The translations under genes were made by a program, and so were the position numbers. A stretch of 52,614 nt of DNA, taken from a bacterium (GTDB lineage Bacteria > Ratteibacteria > UBA8468 > B48-G9 > DSTR01). The stretch lies in NCBI GenBank assembly GCA_029551285.1, contig JAKPFT010000076.1, positions 1 through 52,614 of the forward strand, given 5' to 3'. The notes under the pieces are model-generated. The model searched no databases and was not told where the DNA came from. It worked only from the letters and a program-made list of their open reading frames with translations. Of this stretch, positions 8,908-17,697 are shown piece after piece; the first letter of the stretch is position 1, and every line of letters begins with the position of its first letter.

Positions 8908-8936
8908 TTGATTAAAACAGCGGGATTGAATAAAAT
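8908..8936 (+). promoter_or_regulatory. Sigma-70-like promoter for the hexuronate cluster
   Basis: TTGATT at 8908-8913, a 17-nt spacer, then TAAAAT at 8931-8936. It lies 53 nt before the SDR start and is the best match in the 8814-8989 gap. A perfect TATAAT also occurs at 8897-8902 but has no -35 partner. The start codon has its own GGGAGG ribosome site. Confidence 0.6.
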
Positions 8937-8989
8937 ACTGTTAATAGGGTTTTTCGGTTTCCGAATTTCCACTAAGGGAGGAAAAGGCT

Positions 8990-9814
8990 ATGAGCCTCAT
9001 TGAAAAACTTTTTTCGCTGCAGGGGAAAAAGGCCGTAGTTACCGGCGGCGCTGGAATTCTGGGCACAGCCATCGCCCGGGGACTTGGCCAGGCCGGTGCC
9101 ACCGTGGTTATCTGCGACCTGAAAAACAGTCAGGAAACGGCCAGCGCTCTGGCCAGGGAAGGCATAAAAAGTTACGGTGTCTTCATTGATGTTCTGGATA
9201 AGAAAAAAATTGAGGAAGCCCGGGAAGAAATCCTGAAGATAGTGGGGCAGGTAGATATTCTGGTCAATGCCGCCGGTGGCAATATGAAAGAGGCTACCAC
9301 TTCGGCAGAACTTTCCTTCTTTGACCTTCCCTTGCCGGCTCTGGAAAAAGTAGTGGCCCTCAATCTTTTCGGAGGAGCAATCCTTCCTGCCCAGGTTTTT
9401 GGAAAGAGCATGGTGAAAAATCCTGATGGCGCTTCTATCATCAACATCTCCTCCATGAACGCCTTCCGTCCGCTGACCAGAATTCCTGGCTATTCCGCGG
9501 CCAAGGCGGCGGTGAGCAATTTCACTCAGTGGCTGGCTGTCCACCTGGCTCAGGAATACGACCGGAAGATAAGAGTGAATGCCATCGCTCCCGGCTTTTT
9601 CCTTACCGAACAAAACCGCTATCTTCTCCAGGATGAAAAAGGTAATTTGACCGCCCGGGGCCAGGCAATTATTCAGCACACTCCATCGGGTCGCTTTGGA
9701 CATCCGGATGACCTGATTGGTATCTGTGTCTGGCTGGCCGGGAATGGTTCAAAATTCGTCACCGGCACCGTCATTCCTGTAGATGGTGGTTTCAACGCCT
9801 ATTCCGGGGTCTAA
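8990..9814 (+). CDS. SDR-family D-mannonate/D-fructuronate oxidoreductase
   Basis: 274-residue short-chain dehydrogenase. Seen are the Rossmann glycine motif (VTGGAGILG, 17-25), NAAGG (93-97), and the catalytic Ser154/155, Tyr168 and Lys172. The C-terminus VDGGFNAYSGV is characteristic of the YjmF/UxuB-like branch that reduces fructuronate to mannonate, which supports the call more than the general fold does. Family knowledge: such SDRs serve hexuronate catabolism in Bacillus and Thermotoga in place of the unrelated E. coli UxuB. It heads a cluster with gnd, a HAD phosphatase, a LarA-like enzyme and a UxaE-like epimerase, all consistent with hexuronate use. Substrate is inferred, not shown. 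Confidence 0.82.
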   Translation: MSLIEKLFSLQGKKAVVTGGAGILGTAIARGLGQAGATVVICDLKNSQETASALAREGIKSYGVFIDVLDKKKIEEAREEILKIVGQVDILVNAAGGNMKEATTSAELSFFDLPLPALEKVVALNLFGGAILPAQVFGKSMVKNPDGASIINISSMNAFRPLTRIPGYSAAKAAVSNFTQWLAVHLAQEYDRKIRVNAIAPGFFLTEQNRYLLQDEKGNLTARGQAIIQHTPSGRFGHPDDLIGICVWLAGNGSKFVTGTVIPVDGGFNAYSGV

Positions 9815-9943
9815 GACCACGGCGCTTGCAGCGGGACATCGGCCAAATTTTTCCGCCGCGGAAACCGTTTTCAAACTTATGGCCAGGCAGGGTTTTTTCT
9901 TCACCATTGAACAACATTGTCTCCGCACCCGCGAGCGCTTTTG

Positions 9944-9952
9944 TGTTAAAAT
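9944..9952 (+). promoter_or_regulatory. Possible extended -10 promoter for gnd
   Basis: TGTTAAAAT (TG-n-TAAAAT) lies 40 nt before gnd in an otherwise unassigned 178-nt gap (9815-9992). No -35 hexamer is seen at the right distance, so it would rely on the extended -10. The rest of the gap shows no gene, tRNA or clear terminator. Confidence 0.35.
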
Positions 9953-9992
9953 ATAACGCATCAACCCTAACCATCTCTCACAGGAGGACAGG

Positions 9993-11486
9993 ATGAACAA
10001 GGCAGATATCGGGGTTATCGGCATGGAGGTTATGGGCAAGAACCTGGCTTTAAATATGGAAAGTAAGGGCTACACAGTCGCAGTTTTCAATCGTACCGGG
10101 GAGAAGACAAAAGCCTTCGTGGAAGGGCCGGCCCGAGGCAAAAAGTTTCTACCGGCTTACCAGCTTCAAGATTTCGTTGCCGCCCTGAAGGTTCCCCGAA
10201 AGATTATGCTCATGGTTAAGGAAGGCGCACCGGTGGATAACTTCATTGACCAGCTTCTGCCGCTTCTTTCGCCGGGCGACCTCATCATTGACGGCGGCAA
10301 TTCCTTTTTCAAGGACACGATGCGACGCCACGAAGCGCTGGCTGCCAGAAACATCCTCTTCATCGGCACCGGCGTCTCCGGAGGAGAGGAGGGCGCACTG
10401 AAAGGTCCCTCCATGATGCCAGGCGGCCAGAAGGAAGCCTACCAGTTGGTGGAGGACATCTTTGCGGCCATCTCGGCGAAGGCGTATGATGGTTCTCCCT
10501 GTGTGGCTTACATCGGCCCTCACGGTGCCGGTCACTTCGTCAAGATGACCCACAACGGGATTGAATACGGGGATATGGAACTCATCGGCGAAGTAGCCTG
10601 GTTTTTCAAAAATGCCTTTCATCTTTCTGCCGGAGAGGTAGCGGAAATTATGGCGCAATGGAACCAGCCTGATGACCTTCTCCGCTCTTACCTGATTGAG
10701 ATTACCGCCGACAGCATGAAGCAAAAACACCAGGAAAAACCATCAGAGTTCCTGGTGGATAAAGTGGCTGATATCACCAGGATGAAGGGCACCGGAACAT
10801 GGACTGTCCAGAGCGCTCTGGAACTTTTAGTGCCCATACCCACCATCGCAGCCGCTGTTTTTGCCAGAGAGATGTCCCAGGACAAAGACCTCAGGCTGAA
10901 GATGGCCAGACATCTGTCCCTGCCCGCCACCAGGTTTAAGGGAGAAAGGAAAGAACTGGTGGAACTGGCGCACGATGCCCTGTACATCGCCAAGATTTCT
11001 TCGTACGCTCAGGGAATGGCCCTGTTACAGGCGGCTTCAAACCATTACGGTTTTTCCTTAAAGTTAGGAGAAATCGCTCGCATCTGGCGCGCTGGCTGTA
11101 TCATCCGGGCGCAGTTCCTTGACGAAATCAGCCAGGCTTACGCGGAAAAACCTGACCTGCCCAATCTTTTAGCCGCGCCCCGTTTCGCCTCCTTCGTTTC
11201 CGGCAATCTAAACAAATTAGCCAGATTTATCAGCGTGGCCCATCAGGCTGGTGTACCGGCTCTGGCCATGAGTGCTTCTTATGACTACATCGTTCAACTG
11301 GCCAGCCCGATTATGGTTTCGGCCCAGGTAGCCGCGTTGCAGCGAGATTACTTCGGCGCCCACGGCTACTTCAAAATCGGCGGTCCGGATAATCCCGCAG
11401 TCGCCACCGACTCCACCGGGAAAGTCCGGGAGTTTCACACTGAATGGATGGTGCCTGGCCGGCCGGAAAAGGAAATCACCAAGTAG
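9993..11486 (+). CDS. gnd: 6-phosphogluconate dehydrogenase, decarboxylating
   Basis: Oxidises 6-phosphogluconate to ribulose 5-phosphate and CO2 with NAD(P)+. 497 residues, slightly longer than the ~470 typical of the family. The N-terminal dinucleotide motif (GVIGMEVMGKNLALNM), GGNS, the GTGVSGGEEGA signature, and the catalytic KMTHNGIEYGDM segment are all visible. The ribosome site is a strong AGGAGGACAGG. Its place in a hexuronate cluster, with no zwf beside it, suggests its 6-phosphogluconate comes from gluconate rather than from glucose 6-phosphate. A gluconate kinase is not in the window. Confidence 0.96.
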   Translation: MNKADIGVIGMEVMGKNLALNMESKGYTVAVFNRTGEKTKAFVEGPARGKKFLPAYQLQDFVAALKVPRKIMLMVKEGAPVDNFIDQLLPLLSPGDLIIDGGNSFFKDTMRRHEALAARNILFIGTGVSGGEEGALKGPSMMPGGQKEAYQLVEDIFAAISAKAYDGSPCVAYIGPHGAGHFVKMTHNGIEYGDMELIGEVAWFFKNAFHLSAGEVAEIMAQWNQPDDLLRSYLIEITADSMKQKHQEKPSEFLVDKVADITRMKGTGTWTVQSALELLVPIPTIAAAVFAREMSQDKDLRLKMARHLSLPATRFKGERKELVELAHDALYIAKISSYAQGMALLQAASNHYGFSLKLGEIARIWRAGCIIRAQFLDEISQAYAEKPDLPNLLAAPRFASFVSGNLNKLARFISVAHQAGVPALAMSASYDYIVQLASPIMVSAQVAALQRDYFGAHGYFKIGGPDNPAVATDSTGKVREFHTEWMVPGRPEKEITK

Positions 11487-11524
11487 TTTCCGCAAGGCCC
11501 GTCCTTGCAAGACTAAGGGAGACA

Positions 11525-12562
11525 ATGACTTACCAGAGACTAAGCCCGGAGCAGGTCAAGTCTGACCCGGAAAGGCAGTTGAGAGATTTCAAGAGACACC
11601 ATGAATTCCTGGTGGCGGTGGACAGCGACGGCTGCGTCGTGGATAACATGAACGGTAAGCAGATACTTATCTTCCATCCGCTCTACATAGAATTTTACAA
11701 CCTCTGGCCGATAGAAACTTATGTCCGGGAAATTTTTGAGTACTACAGTCTGTTTTCCATCCATCGGGGCTGCAACCGGTTTCTGGCTGTTCAGTCCACC
11801 GTGAGAGACCTCCACGCCCGGCAGGATGTGAGAACCATCGTGGAAAAAGAGAAAATCATTCTGCCGGCCCGGGAACCGGTGGACGCCTACATCAAGTATG
11901 CCACCGAAAACAAGCAGGGGCTGGGCAATCCCGGTCTGGAGAAATTTTTGACCTCCAGAGGTATGGACTGGCCAGTTCATAAACTGCTGGGCTGGAGCGA
12001 GGCGGTCAACCGCAGCTTCCCTTTTCTGGAAATTCCGCCCTTTGAAAATGTTCGTCAGGCGCTCAGTTACATGGCTGAGAAGGCTGACCTTATGGTTGTT
12101 TCCCAGACACCCTACGATGACCTAGCCAACTTCTGGGAAAAATACCACCTTACGCCTTGCATTCAGACCATCGCCGGCCAGGAAATGGGCACCAAGGCCC
12201 ACCACATTCAACTGGCCAAAACAGCCGGCGGTTACCCGGATGAGTGCGTGCTGATGATTGGGGACGCTGACGGCGACAGAAAAGCGGTGAAACAAAACCA
12301 GGGTCTCTTCTACCCGGTCATCCCCGGAGAAGAGGAGTTAGCCTGGAAAAATTTGCCCTTTTTCTTTGACGAATTTGTCGCAGGCTCATACGGGAGAAAG
12401 TCAGAAGGAAAGCTGCTGAACAATTTCTCTAAAGTCCTCTGGCCTTCTCCTCCGTGGGAGAAATCAGGCTACGACCATGTTGAAGCCTACCGGCAAAAAC
12501 AGAATCTGCGGATAGCCCTCTACCAGCGGTTCAACCCGGCAGGACGGCTGAAAACTCTCTGA
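11525..12562 (+). CDS. HAD-superfamily phosphatase-like protein
   Basis: 345 residues. HAD motifs are present: motif I VDSDGC (aspartate nucleophile with a second Asp two residues on), motif II SQTP, motif III around GTKAHH, and motif IV GDADGD. A large helical cap is inserted between motifs I and II (about 130 residues), fitting a small-molecule phosphatase. The ATG at 11525 follows GGGAGAC; a longer in-frame version would overlap gnd and has no ribosome site. It sits between gnd and a LarA-like gene, so the substrate is probably a sugar-acid phosphate. It could alternatively be a phosphotransferase. I cannot name the substrate. Confidence 0.75.
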   Translation: MTYQRLSPEQVKSDPERQLRDFKRHHEFLVAVDSDGCVVDNMNGKQILIFHPLYIEFYNLWPIETYVREIFEYYSLFSIHRGCNRFLAVQSTVRDLHARQDVRTIVEKEKIILPAREPVDAYIKYATENKQGLGNPGLEKFLTSRGMDWPVHKLLGWSEAVNRSFPFLEIPPFENVRQALSYMAEKADLMVVSQTPYDDLANFWEKYHLTPCIQTIAGQEMGTKAHHIQLAKTAGGYPDECVLMIGDADGDRKAVKQNQGLFYPVIPGEEELAWKNLPFFFDEFVAGSYGRKSEGKLLNNFSKVLWPSPPWEKSGYDHVEAYRQKQNLRIALYQRFNPAGRLKTL

Positions 12563-12577
12563 ACCTGTGAGGAAAAG

Positions 12578-13855
12578 ATGAACATCGGGAAAGGCAGTTG
12601 CGACCGGCCGCTATCCGAAGGTGAGATGGAACAATTATGGCGGGCTTACTGCGAGAAGCAGGATTTTTCTGGGAAAAACATTTTAGCCATCATTCCTGAT
12701 ACCACCCGTTCTGGCCCAACCCATTTTTTCTTCCGTCTCCTCTGCGAAACCCTTTCGGAAAAGGGAAAAAAACTCTCCTTTATGTTGGCTCTGGGCACGC
12801 ATCCGCCCCTTTCCACCGAGCGCTTAAACTGCCATCTTCAGATAGACAAGGTTGACCGGCGGTATCTGAGTAAAGTAACCGTGCACCAGCATCACTGGGA
12901 CGACCCAGAGCAGTTGCTTCACATCGGTACCATCTCTGCCAGAGAGATGAAGGAAATCTCTTCCGGCCTGATGTCCGAGGAGATACCGGTTACGGTGAAC
13001 AAATTAGTCAAGGAGTTTGACGTTATTTTGCTGGTGGGCCCGGTTTTTCCCCATGAAGTAGTTGGCTTCTCCGGCGGATACAAGTACCTTTTCCCCGGAA
13101 TTTCCGGCCCGGATTTTCTTCACCGTTTCCACTGGTTAGGGGCCTTGATTACCAACCCCAAAATCAACGGCACCAAAGACACGCCGGTGAGAGCCGCCCT
13201 AAACCGGGCTGCTTCCTTTTTGCCTGTGCCTACTCATCAACTATGCTATGTGGTCAGGAAGAAAAAGGTTTTCGGCTTTTTCGCTGGAGGCAAAGATGCC
13301 TGGAGCAAAGCGGCTGACCTTTCCGCTAAATTGAATGTTACCTATGTGGAAAAAAGTTACCGGACGGTCCTGTCGGTGGCACCGACGATGTATGAGGATA
13401 TCTGGACAGCCGGCAAGTGTATGTACAAACTGGAGCCGGTCGTGGCTGATGGCGGCACCCTGATTATCTACGCGCCCCATGTCAGGGAGGTCTCCCATAC
13501 CCACGGCGAGCAGATTAGAAAGGTTGGTTACCACACCAGAGACTATTTCCTGAAACAATGGGAAAAATTTAAGGATGTTCCTGGTTGTATTCTGGCTCAT
13601 TCCACCCATGTGAAGGGTATCGGCACTTACCGGAATGGAGTGGAAAAACCAAGAATTCAGGTGGTCTTAGCCACAGGAATTCCGGAAAGCATCTGCCGGC
13701 AGATTAACCTTGGCTACCTGAATCCGGAAAGCATCAATCCCCGCGATTATGCCGGAAGGGAAGAGGAGGGTATTCTTCTGGTGCCAGAAGCCGGTGAAGT
13801 TTTGTTTCGGCTGAGTGATGGTTCTGTCCCTGACATTGACCTTCTGTACAAGTAG
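12578..13855 (+). CDS. LarA-family (DUF2088) nickel-dependent racemase/epimerase homolog
   Basis: 425 residues. LarA motifs: DTTRSGP (41-47), LGTHPP (72-77), HHWDD (105-109), and PHEVVGFSGGYKYLFPG (158-174), which carries His159 and Lys169 at the positions that bind the nickel-pincer nucleotide in lactate racemase. So it is probably an active member. The superfamily includes racemases and epimerases of 2-hydroxy acids, and a D-gluconate 2-epimerase (GntE) has been reported in it. D-mannonate and D-gluconate are C2 epimers. Placed between gnd and a UxaE-like gene, mannonate/gluconate epimerase is the most economical guess. Cofactor enzymes LarB, LarC and LarE are not in the window. Ribosome site GAGGAAAAG precedes the ATG. 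Confidence 0.8.
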   Translation: MNIGKGSCDRPLSEGEMEQLWRAYCEKQDFSGKNILAIIPDTTRSGPTHFFFRLLCETLSEKGKKLSFMLALGTHPPLSTERLNCHLQIDKVDRRYLSKVTVHQHHWDDPEQLLHIGTISAREMKEISSGLMSEEIPVTVNKLVKEFDVILLVGPVFPHEVVGFSGGYKYLFPGISGPDFLHRFHWLGALITNPKINGTKDTPVRAALNRAASFLPVPTHQLCYVVRKKKVFGFFAGGKDAWSKAADLSAKLNVTYVEKSYRTVLSVAPTMYEDIWTAGKCMYKLEPVVADGGTLIIYAPHVREVSHTHGEQIRKVGYHTRDYFLKQWEKFKDVPGCILAHSTHVKGIGTYRNGVEKPRIQVVLATGIPESICRQINLGYLNPESINPRDYAGREEEGILLVPEAGEVLFRLSDGSVPDIDLLYK

Positions 13856-13933
13856 TCACCGTCAGAAAATAAAATTGTTCAGGAGTAGAGGCCCTGCCTT
13901 TGAATGTCTCTCTCCTGCAAAAAGGAAAAAGCG

Positions 13934-15307
13934 ATGAAAACTTTTACCAGCCGTTACCCGGATTTCAAGGTGTATCCGGAATCAGTCCAGGAGAAAGATG
14001 GTAATTTCTTTTTCCTCGCTAAGAAGGCTACAGAAAAATATCTCGTCGTGGGCAAGGACTCTTTCCGGTTTCTTCCCCTGAATAAAGAGGCGGTGGCTCT
14101 CCTTCAGGAAACCTTTCCCTGGTTAAAACCTACCGTCTGCGGACTGAAAAACTCTTTTGGTTTTGGAGACAGGATTGGTCTGGCCACGCCAGGCCATTTG
14201 CAGGCTCTCTGCGGTTATGATTTCTTCCCTGTTTTAGCCCAGCAGTCTCCCCGAGAGCTGGAAAGAACCGGTCGCACCTTCTCCGATGTTTTAACCTCAG
14301 CGGTAATCGGCGCCTTTCAGGCAGGCTACCGCGGGGGCTTTGGCGCCGACGCTGACCATTTGAAAACGATTCCGCACTTAAAACAGGCTCTTGACGCCGG
14401 TTTCACTTTTTTTACCATTGACCCTTCTGAAAAAATAAGAAAGCCGGCTCAGCTGAGCGAGGCGGAGAGAAAAACACAGCTGCACGCGAAATTTCCGGAA
14501 TTGGAGAAAATCTATCTGGGCAGAAAGTATCGTTTTGACCGCAAGACTTTGGAATTTACCAGGGAAAACCTAACAGATTTGGTTCTGACTTATTGCCCGG
14601 CACTGGATTTTATTGAGAAATGTTATCAGACTGCCCGCAGTTATGCCGGCAGTTTTGATTTTGAGGTTTCAGTGGATGAGACCAGTCTACCAACCACCCC
14701 TCTTGCCCATATCTTTATTGTGGACCAGTTGTGCAGACGAAAGATAGAATTTCAGAGCCTGGCTTTGCGCCTGCCTGGCAGATTTGAAAAGGGAATTGAT
14801 TACCTGGGCAATCTTCAGACTCTGGAAAAGGCGCTTAAGATCCACCAGAGGATTCGTGAGGCATTAGGTCCATACAAGATTTCCCTGCATTCCGGAAGCG
14901 ACAAATTTTCTGTTTATCCAATTTTCAGAAGGGTTCTGGGCCGTTGTTTCCATGTAAAAACTTCAGGGACAAGCTGGATTGAGGCGATAAAGACAGCGGC
15001 GGGAGTTGATTTTGATTTCTTTCTTGGAGTCCTTCAGCGCGGTTTCAAAGATTTCAGGGAGAATTGCGCCGGATATGAAATTTCCAGCAAGCCTGAAGGT
15101 TTGCGCCCGGAAATTTTGCAGAAGAAAATCATAGCAGAGATTTTTTCTGATAATACAATCCGGCAGGTTATTCACATCAGTTATGGCAGCATTCTTTCGG
15201 ACTTAACTTTCCGGGAGAAACTTTTCCACATTTTGAGAGTAAATGAGGAAAAACATTATCGGTCTTTAGCCCGGCACTTGCGCAGGCATCTCCGTCTGCT
15301 CTCATAA
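13934..15307 (+). CDS. uxaE: Tagaturonate/fructuronate epimerase (UxaE-like)
   Basis: 457 residues. The N-terminal part contains SFGFGDRIGLATPGH and the long acidic/His-rich segment GFGADADHLKT, which I recognise as typical of UxaE, the enzyme first described in Thermotoga maritima hexuronate catabolism. It would interconvert D-tagaturonate and D-fructuronate, letting galacturonate and glucuronate share one route. A later HSGSDKFSVYPIF segment looks like a TIM-barrel active-site strand. The start at 13934 is preferred because AAGGAAAAAGCG lies just before it; the ATG 30 nt upstream lacks a ribosome site. It is the last plus-strand gene before convergent pilus genes. Uronate isomerase and transporters are not in the window. 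Confidence 0.8.
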   Translation: MKTFTSRYPDFKVYPESVQEKDGNFFFLAKKATEKYLVVGKDSFRFLPLNKEAVALLQETFPWLKPTVCGLKNSFGFGDRIGLATPGHLQALCGYDFFPVLAQQSPRELERTGRTFSDVLTSAVIGAFQAGYRGGFGADADHLKTIPHLKQALDAGFTFFTIDPSEKIRKPAQLSEAERKTQLHAKFPELEKIYLGRKYRFDRKTLEFTRENLTDLVLTYCPALDFIEKCYQTARSYAGSFDFEVSVDETSLPTTPLAHIFIVDQLCRRKIEFQSLALRLPGRFEKGIDYLGNLQTLEKALKIHQRIREALGPYKISLHSGSDKFSVYPIFRRVLGRCFHVKTSGTSWIEAIKTAAGVDFDFFLGVLQRGFKDFRENCAGYEISSKPEGLRPEILQKKIIAEIFSDNTIRQVIHISYGSILSDLTFREKLFHILRVNEEKHYRSLARHLRRHLRLLS

Positions 15308-15328
15308 AAAGAGAAAAGTCCCCTTTTT

Positions 15329-16645
15329 TTATTGTTGCCAGTTTGGTTTGCGCCACCTGATGACACTGAGGGAGGGAGATGTTCCACCCCCGTCATCCCA
15401 GGGGTCATCCGGAAAATCTGTATCCCGCAAACTTACATCATAGTGCACAAGAGAATTATTTGCTAGGGTTATGTTCCTGGCCACAATTCCGCCGTAAAAC
15501 TGGGAATTGTTAGCCAGGGTGACGATAGCGTTAGGTGCATACACTACGCAGTTTAACGCCTGCGCATTATTAGCCAGAGTTAACCCGCTGGAGGAGTTGG
15601 TGTATATCCGGAAATTGCCCGGTGTGTTGGACTGATTGTTCATAATAGAGTTGTTGGCAAAGACTGTGCTGGCATTGGAACCCAGATACAAGACCATTTC
15701 TGCCGAAGAGTTCATAATAAGTTGAGTGTTGTTGTTCATGGTGAAATTATTCTCAATATAAAAGCGGCTGTCATTGTTAATAGTAAGTTGGGAGTTATTG
15801 TTCATGACGATCCGGTAAAAGCGGAAGTCTCCGCCCGAAATAGTAATCAAAGCATTGTTATTCAGGGTCAAAGTGCCGTTGGAAAGGGTGTAACTTCCGG
15901 AATTCACCGTTATTCTCGGGTCGCCGTAAGAAGGGTAAGGCAGGGAAGAGAGGGAAGAAGGAATGATTACCGGAAAAGCAGACAAATCATTCAACGGGTC
16001 ATCAAAGGTATAATTGTAATTCTTGTCTCCGGTAATGACCGCGCCATTGCCCATTGTTATACTTCCGGGCCCGCCGGTGACGAACGCATCGCCTCTTATA
16101 GTAGAGTTGTTAGCCATAAGTATGCTCCCCTTGGTTCCCACATCTCCGTCCTGGCCCACATTGGAACCTCCATACGCGCCCAGTCTTGAATCGTAGCTGT
16201 CAATTACACTGTTGTTAGCCAGAGTAACAGATTGGGAGCCAAACAACCCCTGGCCCCAGGAACTACTGTGACGAGGACCGCCGCCCGCAGAATTAATATA
16301 CAATTCCACCGTTTCCTCGACTCCCTTGAAGGTGCCGGTTGATGTTACAATGATTGTTTCATTGTTGGTTCCTTGGCTTTGCCTTGTTACGGAAAAAGTG
16401 CCGCCAGCCAGAGATTGCGGGGTATCTTCTGGCTCCCAGGAAGGATTGGCTTTTAAATAAGCAAGAGCCCTCTGCGCACCGGCTTCCGCCAGGTAAAAAG
16501 CTTGTTCTCTGAACAATCTTCGCTTTGAGGCCAATCTTTCTGATCGGCCCAGATAAAGAATGCTCCAACCGATAATTCCCGAAATAAACACAAAGATTAT
16601 CACCATCGGCAACAGATAACCCTGGGACCGATTTTTTGTTGTCAT
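15329..16645 (-). CDS. PilX-like minor pilin-associated protein with Asn-ladder beta-helix
   Basis: 438 residues. The N-terminus (GYLLPMVIIFVFISGIIGWSILYLG) resembles PilX-type proteins that enter the pilus but lack the strict prepilin Gly-Phe-Glu site; the following FREQAFYLAEAGAQRALAYL is a PilX/PulK-type helix. From about residue 135 to 405 the chain is full of short repeats of the type LANNS, MNNNS, LNNNA spaced irregularly. That pattern suggests a right-handed parallel beta-helix with an asparagine ladder. Overlaps the upstream pilW-like gene by 4 nt (ATGA). Role by inference: surface or tip component of the type IV pilus, perhaps an adhesin. Ends Trp/Arg-rich. Confidence 0.72.
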   Translation of the reverse strand: MTTKNRSQGYLLPMVIIFVFISGIIGWSILYLGRSERLASKRRLFREQAFYLAEAGAQRALAYLKANPSWEPEDTPQSLAGGTFSVTRQSQGTNNETIIVTSTGTFKGVEETVELYINSAGGGPRHSSSWGQGLFGSQSVTLANNSVIDSYDSRLGAYGGSNVGQDGDVGTKGSILMANNSTIRGDAFVTGGPGSITMGNGAVITGDKNYNYTFDDPLNDLSAFPVIIPSSLSSLPYPSYGDPRITVNSGSYTLSNGTLTLNNNALITISGGDFRFYRIVMNNNSQLTINNDSRFYIENNFTMNNNTQLIMNSSAEMVLYLGSNASTVFANNSIMNNQSNTPGNFRIYTNSSSGLTLANNAQALNCVVYAPNAIVTLANNSQFYGGIVARNITLANNSLVHYDVSLRDTDFPDDPWDDGGGTSPSLSVIRWRKPNWQQ

Positions 16646-17115
16646 TTTTTGTTCCTCAAGTACACTACGAAAGAATTCTGCAAGGTTTTGCCATCCCGGG
16701 TGCCGCTGAGGTCCACCTGGACCGTTTCCGCGTCAGTACTGTCTCTCTGAAAAGAAAGATTGACCAAACAGTTTATCACCGGTCTGGTCGCTCCGGTTTT
16801 GTTGTCTTTAACGATAAGATTGCTCCCCTGGGGATAAAATTCCTTTTCCCAGTTTGTGCCATCGGCATAACTGGCACGGATTTTAGTACCGACATTTGGA
16901 CCAGAGTCAAGAATAGCCACAGTATCAGCTTCTTCCAGCACACCCTTGATAGTGAAACTTGCCAGATCAATTTCCTCCTGCAAAGACTTTTTCCCCCGGC
17001 TGGCGGACCAGTCTCTGTAACTTTCAAAGACTAAGGAAGTAACGGCCACCAACGCTATCGCGCCTGCCACCATTACCACCATAAGTTCTATCAGGCTCAA
17101 TCCATTCTTGTTCAT
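16642..17115 (-). CDS. PilW-like minor pilin
   Basis: 157 residues with a class III/IV prepilin signal: NG followed by LSLIELMVVMVAGAIALVAV. The invariant Glu at mature position 5 is present, so the prepilin peptidase should cut after Gly5. The globular part is short and beta-rich, consistent with a pseudopilin (PilW or GspJ-like). It overlaps both neighbours by 4 nt, so three minor pilin-like genes are translated as a unit. Minor pilins prime fibre assembly in type IV pili and type II secretion; which of the two systems is decided by the whole locus (pilus favoured). Confidence 0.8.
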   Translation of the reverse strand: MNKNGLSLIELMVVMVAGAIALVAVTSLVFESYRDWSASRGKKSLQEEIDLASFTIKGVLEEADTVAILDSGPNVGTKIRASYADGTNWEKEFYPQGSNLIVKDNKTGATRPVINCLVNLSFQRDSTDAETVQVDLSGTRDGKTLQNSFVVYLRNKK

Positions 17116-17501
17116 TGCTGGGCTATGTAAGTTACCAGGGAAACTTTACCGGTGTCCCAGTCTACTTCCACTGTTACTTTCTTGAAACGTACGCTGTTTT
17201 CTTGGACTTCTTCCACAGTGGTGTGCCTTTCAGCGTTTGCTTCGGACAGCAGAACAGTTTCCTCATTAGTGCCAGGCTGAATGGAATCGTAATTTGTGCT
17301 TTTAAGTTCTTCTATTTTCTCAATTGCTTTCCAGGTAGCCAGTCTTTCCAGATTGGCATATGCCAGGTCCCGACGGTTAGCATAAAAGAAAGAAGAAGTG
17401 GCTATAAGCGCAATCATTAATACAACCGTGGCAATAAGGAACTCAATAATGGTAAATCCACTTTCTTCGGCCTTAAAGTGTTGCATTCTGTCGGTCCGCA
17501 T
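17112..17501 (-). CDS. PilV-like minor pilin
   Basis: 129 residues with prepilin motif ESG-FTIIEFLIATVVLMIALIA; cleavage is expected after the Gly. Resembles PilV/GspI. Two in-frame ATGs compete (17501 and 17486); the upstream one has an AGAAG stretch before it and is kept, but the N-terminal extension before Gly is unusually long (15 residues) and the shorter form is possible. First of three overlapping minor pilin-like genes. Confidence 0.78.
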   Translation of the reverse strand: MRTDRMQHFKAEESGFTIIEFLIATVVLMIALIATSSFFYANRRDLAYANLERLATWKAIEKIEELKSTNYDSIQPGTNEETVLLSEANAERHTTVEEVQENSVRFKKVTVEVDWDTGKVSLVTYIAQQ

Positions 17502-17697
17502 TTTTCTTCTGTACTAAATTGTCGGGTTGATTGATGCTCGGTATTGTGGGTTTAGCGGATTGCTGTGGAGCCAGGCTATTGATTGTTAGAGGTTGGACCT
17601 CCGGAGCCTTTGTTATCCTATCATTGAACCTTAAAGAAGTGTGCGCTAAATTCAACAATCTTTTGTCTCCCTTTTGCCTCTGCTTGATTGCTCTCCT

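Noticed and set aside
9815-9992. Gene remnant or tRNA in the gap before gnd
   Set aside because: No open frame of useful length on the plus strand, no cloverleaf and no T-loop sequence seen.
15308-15335. T-rich convergent stretch between uxaE and the PilX-like gene as a terminator
   Set aside because: Only a weak AAAAG/CTTTT stem can form; not enough G-C pairs for a confident terminator.
17473-17658. 61-codon minus-strand frame with a TTG start before the PilV-like gene
   Set aside because: It has a GGGAG site, but it starts with TTG, overlaps the pilin start in another frame and has a low-complexity product; too weak to call.
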